A stretch of DNA of 64,000 bases from Cutaneotrichosporon cavernicola (taxonomy: Eukaryota; Basidiomycota; Tremellomycetes; Trichosporonales; Trichosporonaceae). The stretch covers positions 1,364,001 through 1,428,000 of the forward strand of contig NC_083395.1 in the NCBI RefSeq assembly GCF_030864355.1, read 5' to 3'. The translations under genes and the position numbers were made by a program. The notes beneath the pieces were generated by a model. The model did not search any database. It saw only the letters and a list, made by a program, of their open reading frames with translations, and had not been told where the DNA came from. Below, piece after piece: positions 52,663 through 64,000 of the stretch. The stretch's first letter is position 1, and every line of letters begins with the position of its first letter.

Positions 52663-55040
52663 TCATTGGTCGCCAAGCACGCGCTGAGCACGCGTGACGG
52701 CTGTGCGCGCTCCTCCGACGACGAAGCGCACACCCTGGCGCATCGCTGTGCGGCCAAAGGAGAGTAGGTCAAACATGTGTGGCGTCGGGGTGAAGCTCGC
52801 AAGCGACATGGCCAGCGGTGACGCTGGCTCGGACGGGTACTCTTCACCCGAGTCGAGGTTGGCTGTGTGGATAGAGAGGCTGGGAGGTCCAGTGTCAAGG
52901 CCGAGCATGGAGTGAGGCTGGAGCAGCGTCCGCTCGGGCAGGTCGCTAAGCGAGTCGTCGTCGCTGTCTGTGTCGTCGACGGGGCTGCGGCCGATGCGGC
53001 GCTTTAGGAGCACAGGCAGCACCGTCAGGACGGTGAGGGCGACAAGTTTGAAGATGAGCCACGGGTCGCGAAGCAGACTCGTGAGTGACTCGCTCTGGAC
53101 ATCGACACCGTCTTCGCCCTGTGTTGGAAGCGCCAGGCTGCCGAGAATGTTCCCGACGGACGCCGTGACATACGACCACGACGCAGAGCCACCAGCCGTC
53201 GTAAGCCAGAAAATGCGCCAGTCAACACCGACGACACCGCACGCGACGTTCATGCCTGACCACGGAACGAAGCCCATTGCGCGCATGAGGAACAGGCGGC
53301 TCCAAACGTTCGGACGGTCTTCGGCGGAGCCGAGCGGTGGTTCACGCGGGTCGTCAGATACGCGAACGGGAGTGATTGTCTCGCCGCGAACGCTGGTCAC
53401 GTTGGAAGGATGGGGAACAGAGTCGGGTGCGAGAGCCGCGCGGACGAGCGCGAGCGGCTTGGGGAAGAGCACACCAATGAGAGGCGCCAGTGGGCGAGAC
53501 AGCATGTACGCGCCTAGTGAGCCAGAAGCGGTGATCAACGTGAGGAGTCCGAGGGCGGGAACCGTGTCGAACAGCGAACCGACGAGGATGTTGAGCACCA
53601 CAGCACCTGGCACGCTCCATGCGTGCTTCCAGCACCCCACGTAGGTGAGCACACCGACCGTGTGCCACCACCCAGAGTTCGAGCTCTTCATGTATGCGCG
53701 AATGTCGGCCGAGAGGAGCTGCAAGTCGGTCGTAGACTTGGGCATCGACTTCAAGTGTGTGCTGGGGTCAGCTACATTACGAGTCGCTCAACTCACATAG
53801 GCATGCTCATAACGGCGTAGACCACAAGCGAGAACGACACAACAAAAAGAAGGGCAAGGAGCCCGACTGTCCAGCCAAGCTCGCGGAGCACCTCGGCAGT
53901 CTTCCCGCTGCCAGACACTGAGACGGTGCGGTACACCTTGACCCACCAGCCATCGGCCTGCGCCTGCTTGAGGGCGGCAGCACGGGATGCTCGACGCTGG
54001 CGTTTCGTCGGGCCGCCGTGCGACAGCGACTGTGACGAGATGGCTGGAGTGGGCAGGGAAGGATACCCCATCTGGTCATACGGGCAGTCATCTGGTGGGG
54101 TCGGAGGCAGAGCAAAGTAGCTCGGGGAATCCGGCAGACGCGATCCAGGGATCACGTTCCATTCAGGACCTGACCGAGTGCGCGTGTCTCCTCCGTCCTT
54201 CTCGTCAAACTCCTCGTCCTCTGAGCCGTTGAGGCCTTTTTCAGAGTCGTTGTCCGACCCATAAGATGGTCTGCGTGACCGCCGTTGCCGCTTTGGCCTG
54301 ACCCACGAGATGACGCGGGAGAAAACAGTCTCGCCCATGTCATATGCCGACGAGAGCAGGTCGGTGTTATCTTGTTCGGGCCGGTGCGGCTCATAGTCCT
54401 GCTGGTACTGGCGTGGGCCGGCCGTCGAGGGCGGCGACGGGGGCGTGACGTACATTCCACTCCATGGGGGTGTTGGGAGAGCGGTGGACGACAGGGAAGG
54501 GAGTGTGACGATGGTGGGTTCTTCCGCGAAGGTGGTGGAGGACTCGACTTGGGGAACTAAGGTCTGAGGGACGACGATCGAAGTCGAAGTTGAGCGTGCG
54601 CGTGTCTCGACAACATTGTTGCCTTTGGACGAGGCCTGCAGTCCAGACGGAATGGGCGTCGTGGTGCGATCTGGCTCGGCTCCGCCATCGTCGTCGGGAA
54701 CGAGCGAGCGGCCTTTGAATAGGTTGGGAGTCGAGATGCGGCGCTTGAGTCCGTTGCGCACGCGTGTGGGACCGAGGTTAGGGGACCCGCCGCTCGGACC
54801 GCCTGTTGATAGACCCGCCTCAGGCGCATATGGGTTAGAGTACCCTAGGGTTCTGTGAGACGATGCGCTCGTGGACAGTGGCGGGCGACCGCCGGACACC
54901 GACTTGGAGGTGCGTCTTCCTATGCGCACGCCGAGGCTATTTGAGCCACCCAATGAGACTGGCGACGATGCAATGGGCCCGATTATTCCAAACTCTGAGG
55001 GCGTCTCGACCATGACACCCCCTGCGATATCGCGCGACAT
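52663..55040 (-). CDS. VTT-domain multi-pass membrane protein (TMEM41/TVP38/DedA type)
   Basis: Two exons, 53797-55040 and 52663-53761, encode 780 residues; the 35-nt intron ends CTGACCCCAG. Residues 1-370 are disordered, rich in Ser/Pro/Thr. A membrane span lies at about 394-414. After the splice comes the VTT (SNARE-associated Golgi) domain, with GVLTYVGCWKHAWSVPGAVVLNILVGSLF, then GSLGAYMLSRPL, then FLMRAMGFVPWSGMN and the reentrant-loop Pro and Gly. A last span and an acidic/Ser tail follow. VTT proteins such as TMEM41B and VMP1 scramble lipids and support autophagy and Golgi traffic. The long disordered N-terminus is unusual for the family. Which subfamily it joins is uncertain. Confidence 0.85.
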
Positions 55041-57595
55041 CTGGCCGAACGAGACAGTCGCCGTGCGCGCTCGCAGTCTACGTGGTTGGGGTGCGGTGGA
55101 GCTGTTGATGGACGAGGTGACGCGGTGGTGGAGAGTGTGATGGACAAGCGGTGGACAGTAGAGTGGAGTGGGAAAGTTATGTCGACATGTATATGGGGGA
55201 GGGGGTTTGTGTCAGCTTGGATTGTGTCGATGTGTTTGCCAAGAGTCTGAGCAAGGTGAATCTATACAATTGGCGCGTATAGCGTGGGAGTGAGAGCGAC
55301 GACGATATGAATGGGGATAGTGAAATGTTGAAGAGAGAGAGAGAGGGAGAGAGAGAGACAGAGTGTGGGGTGGGAGCGACAAGGGAAGCGGAAAGAGGCC
55401 ACCGCAGTGCGCGCGGATCCGCTGGATGGTACAGGGCCGCAAGTTCCCCTGGCACACACCGACTTTGGGACAAGATGCGTGCGTGTGGAGTGTGGCGTTG
55501 TCGCGAGTTCAATGGGTGAGAATTGAGGGGCGAGACATGCAAGGCCGCCGCAATGAATGTGTGATGCAGTAAAGATGAACAAGATGGAGATAGGAGATTG
55601 GAATTGCAAGCAATTCAAGGGCTGCACTGCAAGCTGGGCCCGTCGGCCGAGAAGAGATGCGGTGATACGCCACAAGAGCAACGTTACGCCTCACCAACAG
55701 TGCTTGGCCTCTTTGGAGGAGAGCTGAAGGAAGGGGAAAGAAGGTGGAGGTGGGTGGGATCTGTGACTCACGATCTCTGAGGCATGGTTGAGTGAGATTA
55801 TTGTGGGCCTGCGTAGTTTGTTTGAAAATCAAGCGGAAAGTCGGCCTGTCGGTCGGTTGCCAGTCGGTCGGCGTGGGCACGGGCACGGGCGCCGAGCGAA
55901 CCGAGCAGGTTGGGAGTTGCCGGGAAATGCAATGCTCTGGTGCGGTGCGGGGGATGGCCGAAGGGGATAGCAAATGGTCACGCGGTGATGGGCAAGATGT
56001 GGATGGTGGAGTTGAGTGAGAGTATGCGACGGAATCTGTGTAATTGGTTGAAAACCGATCAACAGATGATAGAGCTTGTGCTAGTAGTAATTGTGATTAT
56101 TGTAAATGGGTGGCGGCGTGATGCATGACCCCACCATGTTGTTGAAGAACAAGAACAAGGGTAAAGAGCTGTGCCCCTGCCACCTACCTGCGTAGCTTCG
56201 TAGTCCCTCCCATCCTAATCCAGGGTAACTAGTTGTCAAAACATTACCCTTCTCATCCGCCGCCCGAACCCAAGGTCTCGGGCGCCGAGGTAAACTTGTC
56301 GGCTCACAAACTTTTGATCCCGCTATTCTACTTGCTTGCTCCACTGTCATGGCTGTCATTCTAGTTTTCCCCACTGTTCCTTCCTTAAGCCGTACCTCGT
56401 ACCTTGACTCGTCTTCCCCGATGCCAAGGCAGATCGAACAGTTCGGCCGACTGACATTTTACGGATCACATGTGCGATGCCGCAGGCGTCTCCGCACGAT
56501 ACTGATGAGCACGCTGGCAAGACGCAAGACGCAAGACGCAGGACGCAAGGCGCAGGCCGCCATCCTCGCTACAGCAGTGCAGCAGTCACCAGGTCGGTTG
56601 CTTATACAGCTGATCACTCCGAGTGACTGAACCATGCCCAAACTAACAAGGTTATCACGTTGATTCATACACCAGCAGTGCATCTTTTGGTTGCCAAGGC
56701 TTGGCAACGGCCGACTGCGATTTACAAGCCTCGTACTGACCTTGTTGACCATTGACGTCATGTCATGAGCGGCGCCCACTCTGATCACAATGTAGAAGTG
56801 ACAGCAGCTCGGTTCCCTTGGGGGCAGAGAGGGGCAGAGATCAAGGCATGGAGAATCCGTTCCGCACCGCTCGCAAGTCGATCACGATATGCGATCGGCG
56901 ACAAACTCCACTTGGGTGCTACCTCGAGATTGGCGTTACCCGTCACACGGTGATCGCTATCAGCTACAAACTTGTTAAACTGCCAGATGCTAGTCTCTTG
57001 GTTACGAATCAAACTGACACCATGCAAGAGTCACGCCGTGACTGACTTTACAGATCCAGGTACGTCGTCAAGGTGGGCAGCGACGCCGACGAGAACAAAA
57101 GTCTGTGAGCAGACCTAGAAATGCAGAGACGCCTCTCTGATCTGGCGATAACGTTGCGGTCCCATCGTCGCTCTGGGATTCCAGCACTTGCGAGGCACAC
57201 GATCACTTGCACAGCATGTCTTGGCTTACGTCGGAGAACACGCGGCCGGCGGAGGCTGGTCATGAGGTTGCGCTCGCCGAGACTTGGATGCAGGAATGAG
57301 CTGATGGGCCATGGCTCACCGCCTCACCGCCTCACTTCGGCTCCGGTCGACCCACACCACCTTACCGGTCAGCCTCAGCTGCTCGTCTTTTCCACACGAT
57401 GACGGGACATCCCCCCTGCCATAGTCATGCACGGAGATGCCTCTCTGGTTCGGATTCGCGTGCAACAAGTTACGAGACCCACATAAACTATATTCAAGCC
57501 AGTAAGCATTAAAAACGCGGTCGAAACACACGGTACAAGCTGTACTACACGGAACAAGCTGTCCCCACACAGCCTGGTCTCCCTCCCCGGCGCAA
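55041..57595. other. Long intergenic stretch between the VTT-domain gene and GIT1-like gene
   Basis: About 2.55 kb. It holds the VTT-domain gene's promoter (minus strand, with a GA-rich tract at 55331-55358) and the 3' flank of the transporter. Short ORFs on both strands show no domain. No tRNA, snRNA or repeat of note recognised. Confidence 0.5.
55331..55358. repeat. GA-rich simple repeat
   Basis: Near-pure GA run with small interruptions, about 290 bases upstream of the VTT-domain gene's start codon. On that gene's sense strand it reads CT-rich, as is usual for fungal promoters and leaders. Confidence 0.7.
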
Positions 57596-59406
57596 CTACT
57601 GGGTGACGGGGACAGTGTTGACGTCAACCATTTCCGACTTTTTCCTGCCGGCCTCGATCTGAGCCTCCTCTTCAAGGTGTTCCTCTGTGCCCATGTGCGA
57701 GGTGTCGTAGCCATTGCGCTCGAGGAAGGCGCGCCACTCAATGTCCTCATTGTTCATCCAGTCGGGGCCAATATTGGGGATGGCGACCATGGCAACAATG
57801 GCAGCAAAGATGGCAAGAGAAGAGCCAACCCAGAACAGACCCGTGTTGGAGAGGTACTTGCTCTTCTTGTCGAACGAGGCCTGGATCTGGGGGAACGTGT
57901 AGTTGCCGATAAACGCGCCAGCTGGGGTGTTAGCGGCTTCCACTGCCCCCAAGACTTACCCTTGCCAATAGCCGCCGCGATACCGTACAGCTGACCACGG
58001 GCGGCGGTGGGCGAGATTGCCTTGGTGGCAAGAAGACCCAGATTGTTTCCAGGACCAACTTCACCCCATGACAGGAAGATACCGTACATGATGGCAAACC
58101 CGACAATCGAGTCCTTTGTGAGACTGTTGTATGCGCCCGAGAGAGCAAAGCCGAAGATGGCCTGCATGACAAAGCCGAGGATGAGGGTATACTTTGGACC
58201 GAGGTAGTCGACGATCAAAGAGCCGACAAGGGTTCCTGGAACGTAGAACGCGTTGATGAGGCATCCCCATCCGATGGTCTCGTACAGACTCATATTGGGG
58301 TTGACCTTGGTGGTGATGGTGTCGGCATAGTTGCCAAAGGGGTATGTACTGTTGTCAGCGCAGATATATATATATAAACTTACATCCAGTCGTAGATGAA
58401 CCAAACGATGGAGATGCCGACTAGACGGAACCAGTATCGCTTCAAGAGGAGCCAGTAAGGGATCGGGGCGCGCTTCATGTTGTTCTTGGTGTAGAGTTCC
58501 GGCTCGACCATCCAAATACGGGCGATGAGGAGCACGAGCGGTGGAATGGCACCAAGCAAGAACGTACCGCGCCACACGGCCGCCAGGTGATCCGTCCCAA
58601 AGATCCAGAGAAGAACAAGAGCGACAAACCAGGCCATGGGGAATCCAATGTCCAACATAGTGTTTGTGGCCCAGACAAAGAGCTTTTGCTGGCTCCTCTT
58701 CTTGACGCCAGTGTTCTCGGTGGCCTCTGCAGCTGTCACCGAACCCGACGCTGAGGATCAGCATCACGTCCAAAGTCGTGTACAGTAAGGAACTCACGGT
58801 ATTCTCCGCCCAATCCGATACCAAGCAGCGTACGGAACGCGATGATGCTATTGATTTTGACCTGTACCGAGGCTCCGCCGGCGCCAGAAACTGCCGAGAG
58901 GATCGAGAAGATGAAAATGAGGGCCGTGCAGATATACATGCCAACCTTGCGTCCAATCTTGTCCGATACGTATCCGAAGGCTATATGTTAGATTTCCGTG
59001 TCGGCGCCTGGCTCGGCTCACTGAACATGCCGATGATCATGCCCATAAAGGTCATGGCCGAGAGGAGCGACGTGTCTTCGGCCGTCACGGCTGCTCCATA
59101 CTTTTTCTTGAGGATTGTCTTCACTGGTCCCTAGAGTCAGTACGCGGGGCGGAGGAAACTCACCATGGACGCGTTACTGTATCCGTCCGAGAACATGGCT
59201 GAGCCCTGCATGTCAGTCCACAGTCCACGGGAGACTTGTCGCTGCCGGTTTCGGTACTCACGGCCGCGAAGACGCTGGCATGTCAGCACCGTCACATCGG
59301 GCACTCACGTTCCAACATTGCCAAGCCTGCGCTTGCGCTTAACCTCGGTAGACTCCTGGACGACATTGTCATCCGCTGGCGGCGCGTTCTTTCCGAAGAA
59401 GCGCAT
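57596..59406 (-). CDS. MFS transporter, glycerophosphodiester / phosphate type (Git1-like)
   Basis: Eight exons encode 508 residues: 59309-59406, 59262-59274, 59164-59205, 59022-59130, 58798-58980, 58384-58750, 57960-58348 and 57596-57921. Exon 2 is only 13 nt (VFAA). Joining gives GTVFAAGSAMFSDGYSNASMGPV, the first span of the PHS subfamily. FGYVSDKIGRK is the MFS loop motif. GIGLGGEYPSGSVTAAEATE and KKRSQQKLFVWATN are typical of Git1, as is IVWFIYDWITYPFGNY. There are 12 predicted spans and a C-terminal acidic tail. Yeast Git1 imports glycerophosphoinositol and glycerophosphocholine with protons when phosphate is short. Substrate here is inferred. A TATATAAA box sits about 80 bases upstream. 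Introns end mostly in CTGAC/CTAAC plus 4-7 bases. Confidence 0.9.
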
Positions 59407-62319
59407 GTTCAGTGTTGTTCAGTGTAGAATGTAGCAGTGGATATGGGAGTCGAGGGGGCCAAACGAGAGTCTTTGTCTGAGATGCTATATAAACCAAACA
59501 AGCGGGCAGGATCAAAGTGACCCAACGTCATGACTGTCTCTGTTCATCAGGTGGCATCTCCCCCCTCCCTGGGCGTGACGAGCCCGAGCGCATGGAGCCA
59601 GAATCCAAAGGCAAGAGGCGAGAGGCCGCGAGAGGCCACACGGGCTAGAAGGATAGAGTGTTAGCGGCAGAGATGCCCGATCCGCGGCATAGAAATGCTG
59701 CCGTGACGTGACCGTGGGGCGGATCTGATACCCAGAATAGCAACTGAACCGAAGGGGACCCACATGCTTACATCGGCATTCAAGTTTGCCTCCGTCAGCT
59801 CCATCAGCTCATGGTGACGTTGAATCCTCCATTCTGACTCGCTGCTCTCAACACCGAACGCGCATGCGTGAATGTCGGATCGGAGTGTCATGGTGCTCGT
59901 GTCACTGCCTCCTGCGACAGCCGTTGTGGTCTCAGGCAGTGAAACAGCGCAAGTACTCGGCGGCACTTGTGAGCAAGCCAAGAATAACACGGCACATGAC
60001 AAAGTTCCACGCGGTCAAACTTACGGTCAAGCGATTGCTTTTGGATTTTTGTCGTTCAACAGCATCATGACGTCAGAGCACTGTTGATCGACAGTGGTAC
60101 GGGCTTAAACCAGGACATTCCGAAGATCCATCCATCCCAATTTGGATTTGAGCTTGGCAAACGAAAGGCACCACACGACGTTGCATGAACGTGCTCATGA
60201 TACGCTGCCCAGTGACGGCTGTTCACTTCACCACTTGTATGAGGCTCGTAGGCCATGTCCAAGACACAGACTCGAGACACGTTCATGACTGTGTCACAGT
60301 TGCTAATCTAGTCGACAGGTTGGCACGTCCTCATCTCTCATGTCGAAAGCTTTCAAACTAATCCTGACGCGTGCACGAACGTGCACGGCCGATCATTCGT
60401 GCTGTCTTACTTTAGGATATCGCCCGTTTCCAAAGACCAAGACTAAGACCAAAGGCCAGACCTAGAAAAACCGAGGCAATCTTGAACGATCGTGGTAGGC
60501 AGATGTTGGGATCACAAACGTGCGAGGAATGTCGAGTTGACAGTTCTTGTCATCGTGTGTGTGGCGTCTGCTTTACACGTTAGTCGCCACCCGAAACATG
60601 GGGTCGGCGCCACTGACGCCTCCACTGAGCCATATCAACTCGTCGTGTCGGCATCTGCTACATCTAGCGGAATCACAAGCAGTGGCTGATCCATGTACAG
60701 TGCTAATCTCCGTGGGTGCTTGTTCCTACTATGGAGGAGATGGTCATGTCCGATTTGCAAGGTGTCGCATTGCGGTACAGCCCATCTCGGACTAGCTCAT
60801 CTCGAGTCCGACATGGGCTGAGCCAATACACCCATCGAGGGCGCTACTGGCCGAGTCCACCCCACCTGGGTTCATGTTGCTTGGTCAAAGTTGAGCAGTA
60901 TGATCCATCAGTCCCGAGCGTATCTCGATACTGGACTCGACTCGACAGCGTAACATACTCTTCCTTGGGGCCAGCGAAGAGTAGATCGTGAAGCCTGTTC
61001 AGGACTTCCGACGCTACGTCTACGAATCAGGCGCCGTCTACGCCGGCCAGCGGATTGGGTAGCCAGTCGAGGGTCTAGGCGTCGGAACGGCTGGGTAAGT
61101 AGCCTAGAAGAGGCTTACCAGGAAAGGATGCATCACGGCCCGGGGAGCACCTTGCCTTGGACGCCAACCTTGTCCTGCTGGGCTTCGATGTGCGGCGTGG
61201 CAATGCAGGTGGCCTGAATGTCGCAGCTGGGGGGGAAGACGAGACATATGGGCTGTGGTAAGTCCGTGATCTCGACTACAGACGTGGCCCTTTATGTGGA
61301 CACGGAGCGGCGAGCTGATGTCCAGTACATGCAATTCTCACAAGAGTTAATGGCAGGGTACATCTGGTGTAGAGTGCGAGAGTCTGGACCGGCCAATCTC
61401 TCTTCAGACAGATATACAACTGTAGGCAAGCATCGTGGCGAGCGATAAGCCGGGGTGCTCATGTATATGGGTTGATCTACTTGTCTCGCCTCAAGAGGTT
61501 GAATGCCACATGTCTGGATCACTGAGGCCAGCATGCTACCTATTTTTGTATCTCCTATAACGCCTACCCAGTAATGGATCCACCTCTTGTCAGCGTGACT
61601 GACTTTGGCCACCCTATGAGTCACACACGGAGGCACCGGGAAAACCACAGACAGCTGACGTCGACTGACGTCAACGTCTTGTGACTGACATTACCCCACC
61701 TTGCACCTGCGATCACGCGCGGTCCATACCTCACGGTACCGAGCAGATGGCAATTGACTGCGGCACAGATATGGATGCGGTGCCGCCATGTCGAGGCCAA
61801 AGCCCGTCGATTACCGATTGGCGCCTCATTTACCGCCTCAAGCAAGCAGCTGCATTTTCCTATGATCGTCTATGATCGCGCCAAGCGCCCAGGGCCGCAT
61901 GATCGGTGGCTCGAGCGGTGCCTTTGTGGTTATGAGGTAAGTCTAGACATCACAGCTGACGCTGTGGCTCCACAGTACAGTGCCTGTTGTCATCACGTCA
62001 TGACGTCCATCTGTTCTAGACCAGCCCTCATTACCCTCATTACCTTGGCTTGCCTCGTTCTAGACTTTGTAGCCAGCTTTGGTGGCGACTCTGCAACGCT
62101 CTCTAATACTCTGCTAATGCGTCTGCTTCATATCACGTACAACTGCCGCCGTGGCGGGGTGCTTTACAATGCTATGTGCTCATGTCCGTTGAATGCAATG
62201 GTGAAAACGTGCTGGTATGCTGGTAATGGGAATGGAATGGAATGGAGTCAAGGACGCGTTCGTTGTTGCGGCCCGGAAGAATGGTGTCCGTGGCGCCATA
62301 GGAGGCGATATTAAACGAT
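59407..62319. other. Gene-free stretch between GIT1-like gene and right-edge gene
   Basis: About 2.9 kb. Frames such as 61754-62314 (+, 186 residues) show no domain and lack the strong codon bias of real genes here. The first part contains the transporter promoter, with a TATATAAA box at 59486-59493. A short GGAAT repeat lies near 62228. No RNA gene recognised. Confidence 0.5.
59486..59493 (-). promoter_or_regulatory. TATA box of the GIT1-like gene
   Basis: TATATAAA, partly palindromic, about 80 bases upstream of the start codon on the minus strand. Nutrient-regulated transporters often have TATA promoters. Confidence 0.45.
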
Positions 62320-64000
62320 TTAAATGTTGAAATAGAACAAGCCCTTGTTGGGGTTCTGCACGACGCCCTTGGGAAGCTCGTACGTGCGGTGCTCGGTACG
62401 CTTCTCCCAGTCAAAACCGGGGCGCGGGATCGAGCCAGAGAGGCGGGGACTCGCCGAGTAAGGCGACGTGGTCGAGCTCGTTGGACCCGTGGCAGTGCCG
62501 TTTGAGAGCGAGGCCGCGGCGAGACTAAGCGAGTTGGAAGGAGCGCCGATCTGGAGCCCGGCAATGTCCGGGAGCGCGGCAGACGAGCCGTAGCGCGAGC
62601 CATTGGGCGAGAAGCCCACAGTGCTGGCACCACGAGAAGGTACCGGCGTCCCGCCCGTCTGGGGCGTGCGGCTGCGTGCCGTCGAACTGGACGACGCAAG
62701 TGCACTCGGGCCGGGGCGGGCGCGGACGGGGATCGGCAGTGGCAGAGCAGTCGACGCAGCAGGCACTGGCGACAGGGTACCATAGCGCGAGCTGGGGTCA
62801 CGCGAGCGGCTGCGGCTCCGCGAAGCGGCGCGGCGCTGCTGATCAGGCGTCATGTACCGGATCTGCCAGCCGCCGTGCTCAATCTCGAATGATTGCTTAG
62901 GCGTCACCTCACAGTACGAGTTTTGCCGCCCACGACGCTCCGGGTCGGGTGACTGGGGAAGGGAGCCAACAACAAAGCCATTCTCCGAGCAGCCGGTGTT
63001 ACGACGCGCCCGGTCGCGGATCTCGGCCTTGCCAAAGCTGTCCCAGGTGGCGCCAGTAGATCCCTGGCGAGTCCGCATGCAGCGAATCGTACCAGAAGTT
63101 GACCGTTGAGGAACGGGGGCAATCGAGACGCTCGTGCTCCGGCTGTCGGGAGTGGCCGAACCGGCAAGGAGCGGTGGCGACATGGCGCCTCCGTCACGTG
63201 CAGGGAATCCCGACGCATACGCCTGCATCAGATAGGCAGTGTGCGATGGTGCCGAGCCGACTTCCTGCTGTGCGGCGCAGAGGGCAGGCGAGCTCAGGCC
63301 ACCAAGCGAAGTGTGGCTAAGCGCAGAACGAGTCAGAGCCGCACGCTGGATACCCGAGCCATCCGACGACGACGACATGGAGCGGCGAGCGCTTGCCATG
63401 CTGTCAGGCGTGAGAGTGTGCATAGGCGTCATGGCGCAAAGGGAGCCGACATTGGACGACGAACGCCTGGAGTTGTTGTCCTGGTCGCCGTTCCAGAGGG
63501 AAGCAAGCGAGTCGCTCGACGTTCCAGAGGCGGAGCGGGGCCCAGACGAACGTTGGCGCATCATCTGCTGCTGGACCGAGACGTCGACCTGAGGACGCAG
63601 GGTACGGCTCTCGCGCCATGCGTCATCTGGAGAGTCGCGAGCAAGCCGGAAGAAGTCCAGCGTCTTTGGCATTGATCCAAATGCGTCGGGAGTTCTTGCG
63701 ACGCCACGAACCCCGTTCGAGGAATCCGTGTCCGAACCGAGGAGAGGGGAGGGAGGGGCTGCACTCGGTGAAACATGTAGTCCGGCGGCGACGAGGGCAT
63801 CCGAGTACGTGAAACCAACGCCCAGAGCACGGCTAAGATCAGTGGCATTTGCCGATGACGACCCGGCATCCTTGTCTGCGCATTCGCGGGTGCAGTAGAT
63901 GCTCGAGACAAACGGTTCGGGAGGCGGTGGCGTAACCACCTTGATGGCGTCAATCTTCGGAGAAGCAGAGGGGACATTGTTGCCACTCCCCGAAGAAGAA
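62320..64000 (-). CDS. Ser-rich protein, 5' end beyond the window
   Basis: The frame is open from the right edge (64000) to the stop at 62320, at least 560 residues, so the true start lies outside. No intron is needed in the visible part. The sequence is Ser/Thr/Arg/Pro-rich and mostly disordered. Near the visible start lies SSIYCTRECADKDAG, a YC-x3-C pair followed by acidic residues, which resembles the second half of the Ecl1-type zinc motif, though its partner Cys pair would be off-window. The C-terminal RTEHRTYELPKGVVQNPNKGLFYF looks like a conserved end. Function not recognised; a regulatory protein is possible. Confidence 0.7.
   Translation of the reverse strand, partial: SSSGSGNNVPSASPKIDAIKVVTPPPPEPFVSSIYCTRECADKDAGSSSANATDLSRALGVGFTYSDALVAAGLHVSPSAAPPSPLLGSDTDSSNGVRGVARTPDAFGSMPKTLDFFRLARDSPDDAWRESRTLRPQVDVSVQQQMMRQRSSGPRSASGTSSDSLASLWNGDQDNNSRRSSSNVGSLCAMTPMHTLTPDSMASARRSMSSSSDGSGIQRAALTRSALSHTSLGGLSSPALCAAQQEVGSAPSHTAYLMQAYASGFPARDGGAMSPPLLAGSATPDSRSTSVSIAPVPQRSTSGTIRCMRTRQGSTGATWDSFGKAEIRDRARRNTGCSENGFVVGSLPQSPDPERRGRQNSYCEVTPKQSFEIEHGGWQIRYMTPDQQRRAASRSRSRSRDPSSRYGTLSPVPAASTALPLPIPVRARPGPSALASSSSTARSRTPQTGGTPVPSRGASTVGFSPNGSRYGSSAALPDIAGLQIGAPSNSLSLAAASLSNGTATGPTSSTTSPYSASPRLSGSIPRPGFDWEKRTEHRTYELPKGVVQNPNKGLFYFNI

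Noticed and set aside
61754..62314. 186-residue + frame near the right edge
   Set aside because: Mixed composition with many Cys and Arg, no domain, and several short competing frames; no splice structure supports it.

Overview
This window looks like ordinary nuclear chromosome from a GC-rich basidiomycete yeast or yeast-like fungus. I favour Tremellomycetes, possibly Trichosporonales, but that placement is inference. The evidence is dense spliceosomal genes with very short introns (mostly 31-50 nt), GT-AG ends with GTGAGT/GTAAGT donors, fungal-type proteins such as Yme1, Pkr1, Utp10, Noc1/Mak21, a Git1-type transporter and V-ATPase subunit f, and three intron-bearing tRNA genes. I reconstructed about 56 introns by hand. 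For every complete gene the joined exon lengths are a multiple of three and run from ATG to stop.

Layout. 1-4981: no protein gene I can support; a pyrimidine-rich stretch upstream of a G1/S-type cyclin (4982-6471, +). 7319-10186 (+): the mitochondrial i-AAA protease Yme1. 12032-13537 (-): Hgh1, a chaperone-like factor. 13961-15258 (+): the nuclear-export WD40 protein Rae1/Gle2. 15437-16698 (-): L-asparaginase, divergent from a GST-like protein (17110-17826, +). 17910-18800 (-): Arl2-type GTPase, divergent from the proteasome subunit Rpn2 (19137-22344, +). 22526-24546 (-): a multi-pass LCCL-domain membrane protein, divergent from cytochrome b5 reductase (25123-26495, +). 26777-27753 (-): a single-pass orphan membrane protein.

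28.1-32.6 kb is gene-poor. It carries tRNA-Arg(ACG), tRNA-Leu(CAG) and an initiator-type tRNA-Met(CAT), all with introns, plus a small cysteine-rich protein and one doubtful ORF. From 33 kb density rises again: a PROPPIN (Atg18/Hsv2 family), the intronless 5.9-kb UTP10, PKR1, LIN1/CD2BP2, V-ATPase subunit f, NOC1/MAK21, a PXA-domain protein, histone H4, the complex I subunit NDUFA13/GRIM-19 and a VTT-domain (TMEM41/TVP38-like) membrane protein. The last third is sparse: a GIT1-type glycerophosphodiester/phosphate transporter at 57596-59406 (-), then about 2.9 kb without a supported gene, then a serine-rich protein on the minus strand that runs off the right edge.

The genes do not form one pathway. 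Local themes are ribosome biogenesis (UTP10, NOC1), V-ATPase assembly and structure (PKR1 and subunit f, separated only by LIN1), mitochondrial function (YME1, NDUFA13) and membrane lipid or autophagy-linked factors (PROPPIN, VTT protein). I see no transposon, CRISPR array, rRNA or secondary-metabolite cluster. The most interesting signals concern RNA processing: a near-invariant compact 3' splice signal (CTGAC a few nt before AG), a 13-nt microexon, a 33-nt stop-free intron inside a GYF domain, and an intron in the initiator tRNA. A five-copy promoter element between the asparaginase and GST genes is also notable.
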